Origin: Acidimicrobiaceae bacterium
GTDB taxonomy: Bacteria > Actinomycetota > Acidimicrobiia > Acidimicrobiales > Palsa-688
DNA: 20,518 nucleotides
Assembly: GCA_003156795.1 (NCBI GenBank)
Contig: PMHU01000126.1
Location: 27,264 to 47,781 of the forward strand
Reading direction: 5' to 3'
Shown: positions 7,298-15,070 of the stretch, in pieces
Position numbering within the stretch: the stretch's first letter is position 1
Layout of the letters: every line of letters begins with the position of its first letter
Translations under genes and position numbers: made by a program
The notes under the pieces: generated by a model
What the model was told of the DNA's origin: nothing
What the model saw: the letters and a program-made list of their open reading frames with translations, nothing else
Database searches by the model: none

Positions 7298-8506
7298 ATG
7301 GACCGGCGGGTCGTCGTCGAAGCATCGAATGTCTCGAAGAAGTTTCGTCTCATCAAGGAGCGCAACAACTCCCTCAAGGCCACGGTCATGCGGGGTCGCC
7401 GCGTGATCGCTGAAGACTTCTGGGCGCTGCGCGAAGTGTCCTTTGGGGTGCTCGAGGGCGAGACGTTCGGCCTGATCGGCGAGAACGGATCGGGCAAGAG
7501 CACCATGCTCAAGTGCCTGACCAAGATCCTGCGTCCCGACCACGGAAGCGTGCGAGTCGACGGCAAGGTCTCGGCGTTGCTCGAGCTGGGTGCCGGGTAC
7601 CACCCTGAGCTCTCGGGACGGGAGAACGTGTTCCTGAATGGAGCCATTCTCGGGGTCTCGCAGAGGGAGCTAAAGGGCAAGTTCGATCAGATCGTCGACT
7701 TCGCAGGCGTCGGAGAATTCATCGACGAACCTGTAAAGAACTATTCGTCGGGCATGTACGTGCGGCTGGGCTTCTCCGTGGCCATCAACGTCGACCCCGA
7801 CGTGCTGTTCGTCGACGAAGTGCTGGCCGTCGGGGATGAGGCGTTCCAGCGGAAGTGCAACGAGAAGTTTACGGAGCTGCGGCACGCCGGCAAGACCGTT
7901 GTCATCGTCAGCCACGGACTCGCTGTCGTTCAGAACCTTTGTGACCGGGTGGCCTGGTTTAGCCACGGGCACCTCATGGACGTCGGGACTCCAAGATCGG
8001 TTATCGAGGCCTACACGGAGACGGTTCACGTGGACCGCCAGGTTGACGAGGCGGGTCACGCTCGCTGGGGAACTGGAGAAGGCCGGATCGTCGGAGTGGA
8101 TTGGTTGGATCGAGACGCGCAACCGGCGGCCCGATTGCGCTGCGGGGAACCGGCTTGGCTTCGACTTTTTTACGAAACCCAGCAGCCGATCGAGCAGCCT
8201 GTCTTCGGTATCTCGATCCGCACGCTGGAGGGCTTCGAGGTTTCGGCGCCGACGAGCAAGGACACCGACTGTGTGCCGGACAAGATCGAGGGCACCGGCC
8301 ACGTAGACGTGTCATTCGATTCATTTCGCTTGTTGCCCGGCACCTACGACCTGACGGTTTCGCTTCACGATTACGGCCTGGTCCAAACCTTTGATGCCCG
8401 ACGTGACCTCCTCAGGTTCGATGTCGAGCGCGGGCCTCTGCACGACCGGTCCGGGATCGTGGCGCTCGGGGGCGAATGGAGGGTGGTCGCCGATGACGAC
8501 AGCTAG
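7298..8506 (+). CDS. Wzt-like polysaccharide ABC transporter ATP-binding protein
   Basis: A 402-residue ATPase of the teichoic-acid/O-polysaccharide exporter class (TagH/Wzt). It would power export of a lipid-linked glycan across the cytoplasmic membrane. The nucleotide-binding domain (about 1-240) has Walker A GENGSGKS at 61-68, a Q-loop region that instead shows LGAGYHPELSGRENVFLNG (typical of this subclass), signature YSSGMYVRLGFSVA at about 149-162, Walker B VLFVDEVLAVGD, and the switch His in IVSHG. Residues about 250-402 form an added beta-rich domain (WLRLFYET, FGISIRTLEGFEV, LLPGTYDLTVSLHD) matching the Wzt C-terminal domain, which in E. coli O8/O9a binds the capped end of the polymer. 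The start is fixed by GGAGGA 6 nt upstream. The partner permease (Wzm) is not in the window. A methyltransferase follows after 47 nt. Confidence 0.92.
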   Translation: MDRRVVVEASNVSKKFRLIKERNNSLKATVMRGRRVIAEDFWALREVSFGVLEGETFGLIGENGSGKSTMLKCLTKILRPDHGSVRVDGKVSALLELGAGYHPELSGRENVFLNGAILGVSQRELKGKFDQIVDFAGVGEFIDEPVKNYSSGMYVRLGFSVAINVDPDVLFVDEVLAVGDEAFQRKCNEKFTELRHAGKTVVIVSHGLAVVQNLCDRVAWFSHGHLMDVGTPRSVIEAYTETVHVDRQVDEAGHARWGTGEGRIVGVDWLDRDAQPAARLRCGEPAWLRLFYETQQPIEQPVFGISIRTLEGFEVSAPTSKDTDCVPDKIEGTGHVDVSFDSFRLLPGTYDLTVSLHDYGLVQTFDARRDLLRFDVERGPLHDRSGIVALGGEWRVVADDDS

Positions 8507-8553
8507 TCCGGTGGTGACGACCTCCGACACTCGATCGAAAGGATCGGAGGCCA

Positions 8554-10509
8554 ATGAAGTACAACGCTGAGCCCGATCCGGACAACGACAACACGTCGCA
8601 CGGTCTCGTTCTCGAACTGGTTGGGACCGGTAAGCGCGTGCTTGACGTCGGATGCGCAACCGGATACCTCGCCAAAGCTCTTGGCGACCGAGACAACCAA
8701 GTCTCGGGGGTCGAGATCGACCCAGACGCGGCCAACGAAGCCAGGCCCTATCTGGAGCGCCTGGTGGTGGGCGATCTGGAGCAGATGGATCTCGGCGCCG
8801 AGCTGGCCGGCGAGACCTTCGACGTCGTGGTTTTCGCCGACGTGCTCGAGCACCTCCGGGATCCCGTATCCACCCTGCGCCAGGCCAAAGCCCTTCTCCG
8901 GGAGAACGGGTTTGTCGTACTCTCGATCCCCAACGTGGCCCACGGCTCGGTGAGGCTCGCCCTCCTCGAGGGCCAGTTCGAGTATCGCTCTCTGGGCCTG
9001 CTGGACGATACCCACGTCCGCTTCTTTACCCGCGCCAGCCTCGAGGATCTCCTGACCGAGGCCGGGTTCGTGGCCGTCCACGTCCGTCGGACGACCGCTT
9101 CACCATTCCAAACGGAGATCCCGGTGTCGCCCTCCGACTTTCCTGATGACGTCATCGCCAAGGTGGCGGCGGACCCTGACAGCACCACGTACCAGTTCGT
9201 GCTGACGGCCGTCCCTCTCCACTCCGACAGCGGCGCAGTGGCGGAAGTGCTGAGCGCGAAGGATCGCGAGCTGGTGGTCCTCCGAAATCAACTCACCCAG
9301 ATCGCCGGACACCTTTCCGCCGTGGCACCCCGCCCGGTCATAGGAGTCCTCGACGCGAACCCGGCGGGCGAGCTGTTGGCCTTGCAACAGATCCGCACCG
9401 CCGTCATCATCGCCGAATTGCGCCGCCGCCTCGCCGGCGTCGAGGTCCGAGCTTGCTCTCTGACCTCCGAAGCGAAGTCCGGCTTCGACGGCGAGTCCAT
9501 CTACCCGTTGACCGCCGGGACCGGCCGGTCGGCGACCCCCGCGCTCTCCGAGCTGGATGGTTTGGTCGTTGGTCCGGGCGAGCTGCCGTCGCAGCTCGCG
9601 GAAGCGGCACAAGATCACTCGTCGACGGCCGTGCACCACTTCGGCGACGGGCGGTCCAGCGCCCCGGCGGATGCGTTGGCGCTCGTCGGGCGGCTGTTCG
9701 CCGGGGATTTTGTGGCCCTGCGGGGCCGGTACTTGCAGGTCGTCGGGTCCATCCCGAAGTCGCGTGCGTTTGTGCTCAGCCACCTGGATCCCCGGGAAGG
9801 AGCGAGCGAATCAAGTTCCGACGCCCTGGCTGCGGTGGCACGCCAGGCCGATTGGGAGTCGGTTGTCGTACCTGAACACCTGGCTCCTGTGGATCTGGTG
9901 GCCATGGTGGGCGCTGCCGACCTGGTCGTCACCGACTCTCCAGGACTGGCGGCTCTGGCTGCCGGTCTGCTGCGCCCGGTCATCGTCGTCAATGACGGGT
10001 GGGGAACCTCTGCATGGGCCGATCAGGCGGGGATGGCTTTCGGCGGCCGTTCCGATGTCGTCGCGTTGTCCGGCGAGGTGGACGCCCGAGACGGCGACGG
10101 GATTCGCGACCACCTCATCGAGAAGGCTGACTTGTCGTTCGACGCGCTGGCCGGGCCCCTGATCGCGGCCGCGGGTCGCAGGCTCGCCCAGACGATGGGG
10201 CCGCGGTTGGCCGAGTTGGCCGGTCGGGTACAAGTGCTCGAGGCGGTCAACGAGGGACTGCGACGTAGCCTGGTTCGTGAGCGACTCGCTCTCGCGAAGC
10301 AGTTGGGACAGCTGGACCTTCTGGCCGAGGGCGAGTGGCACTCCGGATCGTCGAAAGGCCGCTCGATGCACTCGCGGACGGCTTCCGAGGCCGAGATCCA
10401 CATCGCCCAGCTACGCGCTGAGATAGACCGCATATACGCGACCCGCCTCTTCCGGGTGGCGAAGCCGTTTCGTGACGTCTACGGGCGTTTGCGATCTCGC
10501 GTTCTATGA
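8554..10509 (+). CDS. SAM methyltransferase fused to a GT-B/pyruvyltransferase-like domain and coiled coil
   Basis: A 651-residue multidomain protein. Residues 1-about 210 are a class I methyltransferase: motif I VLDVGCATGYLAKAL (28-42), VEIDPDAANEA, VVFADVLEHLRDP (92-104), GFVVLSIPNVAHGSVR, then DDTHVRFFTRASLEDLL. A short heptad-like linker follows (about 228-255). Residues about 260-545 form an alpha/beta region starting VIGVLDANPAGELLAL, with a late segment AADLVVTDSPGLAALAAGL and PVIVVND, resembling the nucleotide-binding half of GT-B enzymes or a pyruvyltransferase fold; this assignment is tentative. Residues about 555-648 are coiled-coil-like and end FRVAKPFRDVYGRLRSRVL, a basic amphipathic tail seen in glycan-assembly proteins. 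The ribosome-binding site GGAGG is only 3 nt before ATG. The stop overlaps the next start (ATGA), which implies translational coupling. It probably modifies the glycan or its end. Confidence 0.83.
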   Translation: MKYNAEPDPDNDNTSHGLVLELVGTGKRVLDVGCATGYLAKALGDRDNQVSGVEIDPDAANEARPYLERLVVGDLEQMDLGAELAGETFDVVVFADVLEHLRDPVSTLRQAKALLRENGFVVLSIPNVAHGSVRLALLEGQFEYRSLGLLDDTHVRFFTRASLEDLLTEAGFVAVHVRRTTASPFQTEIPVSPSDFPDDVIAKVAADPDSTTYQFVLTAVPLHSDSGAVAEVLSAKDRELVVLRNQLTQIAGHLSAVAPRPVIGVLDANPAGELLALQQIRTAVIIAELRRRLAGVEVRACSLTSEAKSGFDGESIYPLTAGTGRSATPALSELDGLVVGPGELPSQLAEAAQDHSSTAVHHFGDGRSSAPADALALVGRLFAGDFVALRGRYLQVVGSIPKSRAFVLSHLDPREGASESSSDALAAVARQADWESVVVPEHLAPVDLVAMVGAADLVVTDSPGLAALAAGLLRPVIVVNDGWGTSAWADQAGMAFGGRSDVVALSGEVDARDGDGIRDHLIEKADLSFDALAGPLIAAAGRRLAQTMGPRLAELAGRVQVLEAVNEGLRRSLVRERLALAKQLGQLDLLAEGEWHSGSSKGRSMHSRTASEAEIHIAQLRAEIDRIYATRLFRVAKPFRDVYGRLRSRVL

Positions 10510-13500
10510 GCTCGCCGATCTACGTCCGCCACCAGGACGGCGACAGGCCCTATGGGGCGGCGGTGACACTCGCAGCGACGGCCGGTATTTCGGGATGGCT
10601 GGTCCTTGGCCGGGCCCAAGGCTCCGTTCCGGAGCCGAGGCTCTCGGACCTGTTGGAAGGCCCTTTCGGCATAGGCGGCGTGATTCCGGACCAGGCTACG
10701 GCCGGCGGGGTAGAGGGCGGACTGTTTCGTCAGGACGTTGCCGTCGCATCGTGCGAGCAGCTGGCCGTGCGGGCCTCGATCGTGATGGGGACGACCATCG
10801 ACCCCTCGGATGACGACCCCGAGTCGGTGATTGCCGAGGTTTTGGCGCACCTCAACCATCTTGGGATGCGCCTGGTTTGCGAGCCTCGATGGAGCACGGG
10901 GGTCTCTGGAGGCCGGTTGCCGAGCGCTGACGATGGCGTGAGCCGAATCCTCGTGCTGACCGGAGCCCTGGAGTCCGGGACGCTCAGGCCCGAGCGACGG
11001 TCGGTGTGGGAATTGGTCGAATCACTCGGCGCTCTCAGCCGCCATAGCGAGATAGTGGTGGCCTCGGCGGAGCGCTGCCCGAATCCTGACGACGCCTCTG
11101 GCTTGCGGTCGCGGGGAATACAAGTGCACGAAGGGCCGATCGACTGGAAGGCGTGGTTAGAGGGAGAGGTCGCTTCGTTCTCACATATCATTTTCACGGC
11201 TACCGCGCTCCACTCCAGCGCGCGCCAGTGGATCGACAAGACCCAACCCCAAGCATTGAAGGTTCTGTTCTGGCCCTGGCTCTCGTTCCGCGAGATGATG
11301 GCTCTGGGGCCGATCACGCCCGGCGACGAGTGGGCTGGCTTGGACCTGGTGCGGCTGTCAGTTGAGCAGCGGATCGGAACTCTGGGACTGTGGGCCGACG
11401 CCTTGTGGTGCGAGTCCAGGCAGGACGCTGAATTCCTGCCTGTGTCGCTCCCGAACACGCCGGTGTTCCACATTCCACCTGCATTGGCGTCGAACGGGTC
11501 CGACGACGTGGTCGCGGGCAGAAGTGGCATCGTCGTCGCAGCCGTCGAGGGCCACGACGTCATCGGTGGCAACGAGGATGCTGCCATGCGAGTCCTCGAG
11601 ACGATCCTCCCGCAAATCAGGTGGCGGGATCCCAGTATCGAATGCACGGTCGTGTCGGATTATCCGACGCCCATGCTGGAGGAAGCGGCCAAGATCTCAC
11701 GCGCCACGATCGTCGCTTGCAATCGGCTCGAGGAGGTCATTCGATCCTCCCGGATCCTCATCGCAGCTCACGGGCACGGTATTGGTCAGGCGGCCGTAAT
11801 CCTGCAAGCCCTGGAGGCCGGCACCCCGTTCATCGCCACCCCGTTCGCAGTCGGAAACCTCGACCTGGGGCCGTTGCGCCCGCTCGCGGTCTACGGGTCA
11901 GACGCCGATATCGTGGCCCGAAGCTGGCAGTTGCTTTCAAATAGATCGGTGTTGACGACATTTTCAACCACCGCCAGCCGGTTGGTCGTCGAGGGATACA
12001 GCCAGGGAAAGCGGGTTGCGGCCCTAAGGCGCGCCTTGGGGCACTGCGGGATCGAGGCGGGACCAGGCGAACCGCGCTGGCCGGCCGACGACGACTCCAA
12101 CCCCCTGCAGCGGCGCGGCCGGCCCGTGGCGGTCGATCTAAGACCAGCCGGCACTCCGGAGCCGCCGCCTGTGTTCGAGCACGAGCCCGCTACCGAGCGC
12201 GAGCGCTACCGACTTTGGGTCGAACGCTACGGGCCGAATCCGGTAGCGCTGCGTGCCATTCGTCACGACCTGGACCGACTTCGTCACCGGCCCAGATTCT
12301 CGATCGTCATGCCCGTGTACAACACCGACCGACAGGTTCTCCTCGAGGCGATCGACTCGGTGCGAGCCCAGGTCTACACCAACTGGCAGCTGTGCATCGC
12401 CAACGACGGATCGGACCGGGCCGAGACCTGCGAGGTGCTCGCGTCCCTATCCGACGACCCATCGATAGCGGTGGTCGAGCTGCCGGGATCGACGGGGATA
12501 TCGGGCGCGACCAACGCGGCCATCGACGTCGCCGACGGTGAGTTCGTCACCTTCGTTGACCACGACGACCTCTTGAAGCCTCATGCGTTGGCCCAGGTGG
12601 CTAGATGGATCGACGCCGATCCGACGCTCGATGTCATCTACTCCGACGAAGACAAGGTCGGCGTGGACGGGGATCTCTATGATCCGCACATCAAGCCCGA
12701 CTGGTCGCCTGACCAGTTGATGAACCACAACTATGTGAGCCATCTGGCGGTCGTGCGCAGGTCGCTACTCAGCGAAGCCGGTGGCCTTCGCCCCGAATAC
12801 GACGGCAGCCAAGACCACGACCTGATGCTGCGGTTGGCCGAGATGACCGATCGGGTGGCCCACATCCCCGAGCCGCTGTACACGTGGAGGGCGGTACCGG
12901 GCTCGGCGGCCGATGTCGTCGACGCCAAGCCCTACGCACTGGATGCATCACGGCGGGCGATCAGCGACGCGCTGGTCAGGAGAGGCTTCTCCGGCCGCGT
13001 AGACGTCACGCGCCTTCCGGGCTGTTTCCGCCCCCGCTACGACCTTCGAGGCCAGCCTCGCGTCGCCATCATCATTCCCACGAAGGATGGGGCCGAGCTC
13101 CTCAAGCGGTGCATCGACAGCATCCTCGAGCTGTCCACCTACAAGAACTTCGAGATCCTGATCATCGATAACCAGAGCACCGACCCGCAGACGCTCGGCT
13201 ACCTGGCGGCGACGACGGCCCACGTCATCCGATACCCATTGCGGTTCAACTACGCCCGGATGATGAACTATGCCGCCAGGTCGGTCGAATGCGATGCGCT
13301 GCTCTTCCTCAACAACGACACCAAGATCATCACCCCCGACTGGATCCAAGCACTACTCGAGCTAGCCATGCGCCCCGAGGTGGGGGCCGTCGGCGGACGT
13401 TTGTACTTCCCCGATGGCTCCGCGCAGCACGAGGGGATCATGGTGGGAGTCTGGGGCGGATGGGCCGGCAACATCAACTTCGGCGGCTACTGGAACCGCG

Positions 13501-13826
13501 GTGACCTAATACGTAACGCCAGCGCGGTCACGGGTGCCTGCACCATGATCCGCCCCTCTGTGTTTTGGCGGGTGGGTGGCAATGACGAACGCCTGCGAGT
13601 GGCCTACAACGACGTCGACCTTTGCCTGCGGATCCGCCAGGCGGGCTACGAGGTCGTTTACACGCCGTTTGCCGAGCTGTTTCACTACGAGAGCGCCAGC
13701 CGCAGCGGGTACGAGCATCCGATGGACGGGCCGTTGTTCGGCACCAGGTGGCACCCAAGGGACGCGGTCGATCCCTATTACAGCCCGATGCTCAGCGATC
13801 ACCGACCCTTCTCCATCAGGGTCTGA
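10506..13826 (+). CDS. Three-module glycosyltransferase (GT-B plus two GT2 domains)
   Basis: An 1106-residue protein. Residues 1-about 110 are unassigned but recall the second half of a GT2 domain. Residues about 140-520 look like a GT-B fold: IVVAAVEGHDVIGGNEDAAM, then AAVILQALEAGTPFIAT near 429-445, the usual nucleotide-sugar site region, although a full E-x7-E motif is not seen. GT2 domain A begins at about 597 with RFSIVMPVYNTDRQVLLEAI and has NDGSDR and FVDHDDLLKP (DHDD 685-688), then YSDEDKV and SQDHDLMLRLAE. GT2 domain B begins at about 853 with RVAIIIPTKDG and has IIDNQSTDP, LFLNNDTKII (NNDT 936-939), and YNDVDLCLRIRQAGYEVVYTP. Tandem GT2 fusions of this kind build O-antigen and rhamnan backbones. 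The protein is translationally coupled to the methyltransferase fusion, with no membrane helix, so it probably acts at the inner face of the membrane. Confidence 0.9.
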   Translation: MSSPIYVRHQDGDRPYGAAVTLAATAGISGWLVLGRAQGSVPEPRLSDLLEGPFGIGGVIPDQATAGGVEGGLFRQDVAVASCEQLAVRASIVMGTTIDPSDDDPESVIAEVLAHLNHLGMRLVCEPRWSTGVSGGRLPSADDGVSRILVLTGALESGTLRPERRSVWELVESLGALSRHSEIVVASAERCPNPDDASGLRSRGIQVHEGPIDWKAWLEGEVASFSHIIFTATALHSSARQWIDKTQPQALKVLFWPWLSFREMMALGPITPGDEWAGLDLVRLSVEQRIGTLGLWADALWCESRQDAEFLPVSLPNTPVFHIPPALASNGSDDVVAGRSGIVVAAVEGHDVIGGNEDAAMRVLETILPQIRWRDPSIECTVVSDYPTPMLEEAAKISRATIVACNRLEEVIRSSRILIAAHGHGIGQAAVILQALEAGTPFIATPFAVGNLDLGPLRPLAVYGSDADIVARSWQLLSNRSVLTTFSTTASRLVVEGYSQGKRVAALRRALGHCGIEAGPGEPRWPADDDSNPLQRRGRPVAVDLRPAGTPEPPPVFEHEPATERERYRLWVERYGPNPVALRAIRHDLDRLRHRPRFSIVMPVYNTDRQVLLEAIDSVRAQVYTNWQLCIANDGSDRAETCEVLASLSDDPSIAVVELPGSTGISGATNAAIDVADGEFVTFVDHDDLLKPHALAQVARWIDADPTLDVIYSDEDKVGVDGDLYDPHIKPDWSPDQLMNHNYVSHLAVVRRSLLSEAGGLRPEYDGSQDHDLMLRLAEMTDRVAHIPEPLYTWRAVPGSAADVVDAKPYALDASRRAISDALVRRGFSGRVDVTRLPGCFRPRYDLRGQPRVAIIIPTKDGAELLKRCIDSILELSTYKNFEILIIDNQSTDPQTLGYLAATTAHVIRYPLRFNYARMMNYAARSVECDALLFLNNDTKIITPDWIQALLELAMRPEVGAVGGRLYFPDGSAQHEGIMVGVWGGWAGNINFGGYWNRGDLIRNASAVTGACTMIRPSVFWRVGGNDERLRVAYNDVDLCLRIRQAGYEVVYTPFAELFHYESASRSGYEHPMDGPLFGTRWHPRDAVDPYYSPMLSDHRPFSIRV

Positions 13827-13884
13827 AGGTGACGCGGTCGGACAGTGGGCAGGTTCCACGTCGTTTTCACCCTGCGACTGGAGG

Positions 13885-13890
13885 TACCCT
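13885..13890 (+). promoter_or_regulatory. -10 box for the 13897 small ORF and downstream GT2
   Basis: TACCCT followed by 6 nt and ATG 13897; the same hexamer and spacing as at clpP. It lies in the 70-nt gap after the large glycosyltransferase gene. No convincing -35 is seen. Confidence 0.45.
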
Positions 13891-13896
13891 GGCGTG

Positions 13897-14019
13897 ATGT
13901 CGGAACGTACCGGTTACGTGGCCGAGCAGCTCCGCTTCATGGCCACAACTTCGGAGTATGCCCTGATCGACGGTGTAGTGCCATGGGTCGTGGCCTCCGT
14001 CGAAGACGGTCGTATCTGA
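13897..14019 (+). CDS. 40-residue hypothetical small protein
   Basis: ATG 13897 to TGA 14017-14019 encodes a 40-residue acidic protein with no lysine: MSERTGYVAEQLRFMATTSE, then YALIDGVVPWVVASVEDGRI. It starts 6 nt after a TACCCT -10 box, so a leaderless mRNA is likely, and ends 4 nt before the ATG of the DPM1-like GT2. That spacing suggests one transcript and coupled translation. Third codon positions are mostly G or C, as in the neighbouring genes. No family is recognised, and no membrane helix or signal peptide is evident. An in-frame open extension reaches upstream to 13576, but that part overlaps the large glycosyltransferase gene in another frame and is not supported. Function is unknown; a regulatory or partner role for the GT2 is inference. 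Confidence 0.6.
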   Translation: MSERTGYVAEQLRFMATTSEYALIDGVVPWVVASVEDGRI

Positions 14020-14023
14020 CGCG

Positions 14024-15043
14024 ATGGTAAAGGTCGTGATCCAGATCCCGTGCCTCAACGAGGAGGAAACCCTCCCTCTCGTCTTCGAGAAGATGCCTCG
14101 AGAGATTCCCGGAGTCGACGAACTGGAGTTTCTGGTCATCGACGACGGATCAAGTGACCGCACCGTCGAGGTGGCCCGCCAGCTCGGCGTGAAACATTTC
14201 GTCCATCACACCGGCAACATGGGCCTCGGAGCCTCGTTTCGCGACGGGGTGCTGATGGCACTCAAGCTGGGTGCCGATGTCGTCGTCAATACCGACGGCG
14301 ACAACCAATACCCGAGCGATCGAATACCGGATCTGGTGCGACCCGTACTCGAAGGACGCGCCGACATCGTGATTGCTGATCGGCAAACCCACACCATCGA
14401 GCACTTCTCGCCGATCAAGAAACGGCTGCAGAGGTTTGGAAGTGCAGTCGTAAACTTCGCGGCTGGCACCGAGCTTCCGGACGCGGCGAGCGGCTTCCGA
14501 GCCTACTCACGAGAATCGCTCATCAGGCTCAACACGGTCACCAGGTTCAGCTACTGCATGGAGACCATCATCCAAGCGGGGAACAAGCGACTCAAAATCG
14601 AGAGCGTCCCGATCGAGACCAACCCGAAGACCCGCGAATCACGGCTGTTTCGCAGCACACCTGAGCACGTCATGAAGTCGGCGTCGACCATTCTGCGCGC
14701 GTACGTCATGTACAGGCCGTTTACCCTTTTCGCCGGGCTGGGAGGTGGGTTGTTTGTCCTCGGCCTGGTTCCGTTCGTCCGCTTCCTGCTATTGCTAGCG
14801 CTAACCAACGACAACGGGGGGGTGGCGAGGCACCTGCAGTCTCTCGTGATTGGAAGCGTTGCGATCATTGCCGCCACCATCACGCTCGCCTTGGGGGTAA
14901 TCGCCGACCTGATCCGGATAAACCGCATTCTCATCGAGGATTCCCTCGAGCAGCAGAAGAGGGAGCGCTTCTCCAAGGCACCGGTCCGGAACGAGGTGGT
15001 GGACGTGTCGGTCGGAATCGCCGGCCTGCACGTGGATGGCTAG
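14024..15043 (+). CDS. DPM1-like family 2 glycosyltransferase with two C-terminal membrane helices
   Basis: A 339-residue membrane-tethered GT2. The GT-A domain has VIQIPCLNEEETLPLVFE at the start, VIDDGSSDRT (38-47), MGLGASFRDGVLMAL, and NTDGDNQYPSDRIPDLV with the DxD at about 91-93. The acceptor-side block is DAASGFRAYSRESLIRLN followed by FSYCMETIIQAG. Two hydrophobic helices follow at about 235-263 and 275-301, then a charged cytoplasmic tail. This architecture matches GtrB/ArnC-type enzymes that make polyprenyl-phosphate sugars. The start ATG is 4 nt after the stop of the 40-residue ORF, and no good ribosome-binding site is seen, so translation probably depends on that upstream ORF. The Ppm1-like gene follows 27 nt downstream. 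The sugar donor is unknown. Confidence 0.92.
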   Translation: MVKVVIQIPCLNEEETLPLVFEKMPREIPGVDELEFLVIDDGSSDRTVEVARQLGVKHFVHHTGNMGLGASFRDGVLMALKLGADVVVNTDGDNQYPSDRIPDLVRPVLEGRADIVIADRQTHTIEHFSPIKKRLQRFGSAVVNFAAGTELPDAASGFRAYSRESLIRLNTVTRFSYCMETIIQAGNKRLKIESVPIETNPKTRESRLFRSTPEHVMKSASTILRAYVMYRPFTLFAGLGGGLFVLGLVPFVRFLLLLALTNDNGGVARHLQSLVIGSVAIIAATITLALGVIADLIRINRILIEDSLEQQKRERFSKAPVRNEVVDVSVGIAGLHVDG

Positions 15044-15057
15044 CCCGGCGCGACCTT

Positions 15058-15063
15058 TAGACT
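15058..15063 (+). promoter_or_regulatory. -10 box for a leaderless mRNA of the Ppm1-like gene
   Basis: TAGACT followed by 7 nt and ATG 15071, inside the 27-nt gap after the preceding GT2. No ribosome-binding site is present and no clear -35 was found. Confidence 0.45.
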
Positions 15064-15070
15064 TGGTCGG

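Noticed and set aside
5695..7680. Long minus-strand open frame (about 661 codons) across the end of the YfhO-like gene and the start of the ABC gene.
   Set aside because: Its composition is a shadow of the plus-strand codons, and it crosses a clear promoter region and two real genes.
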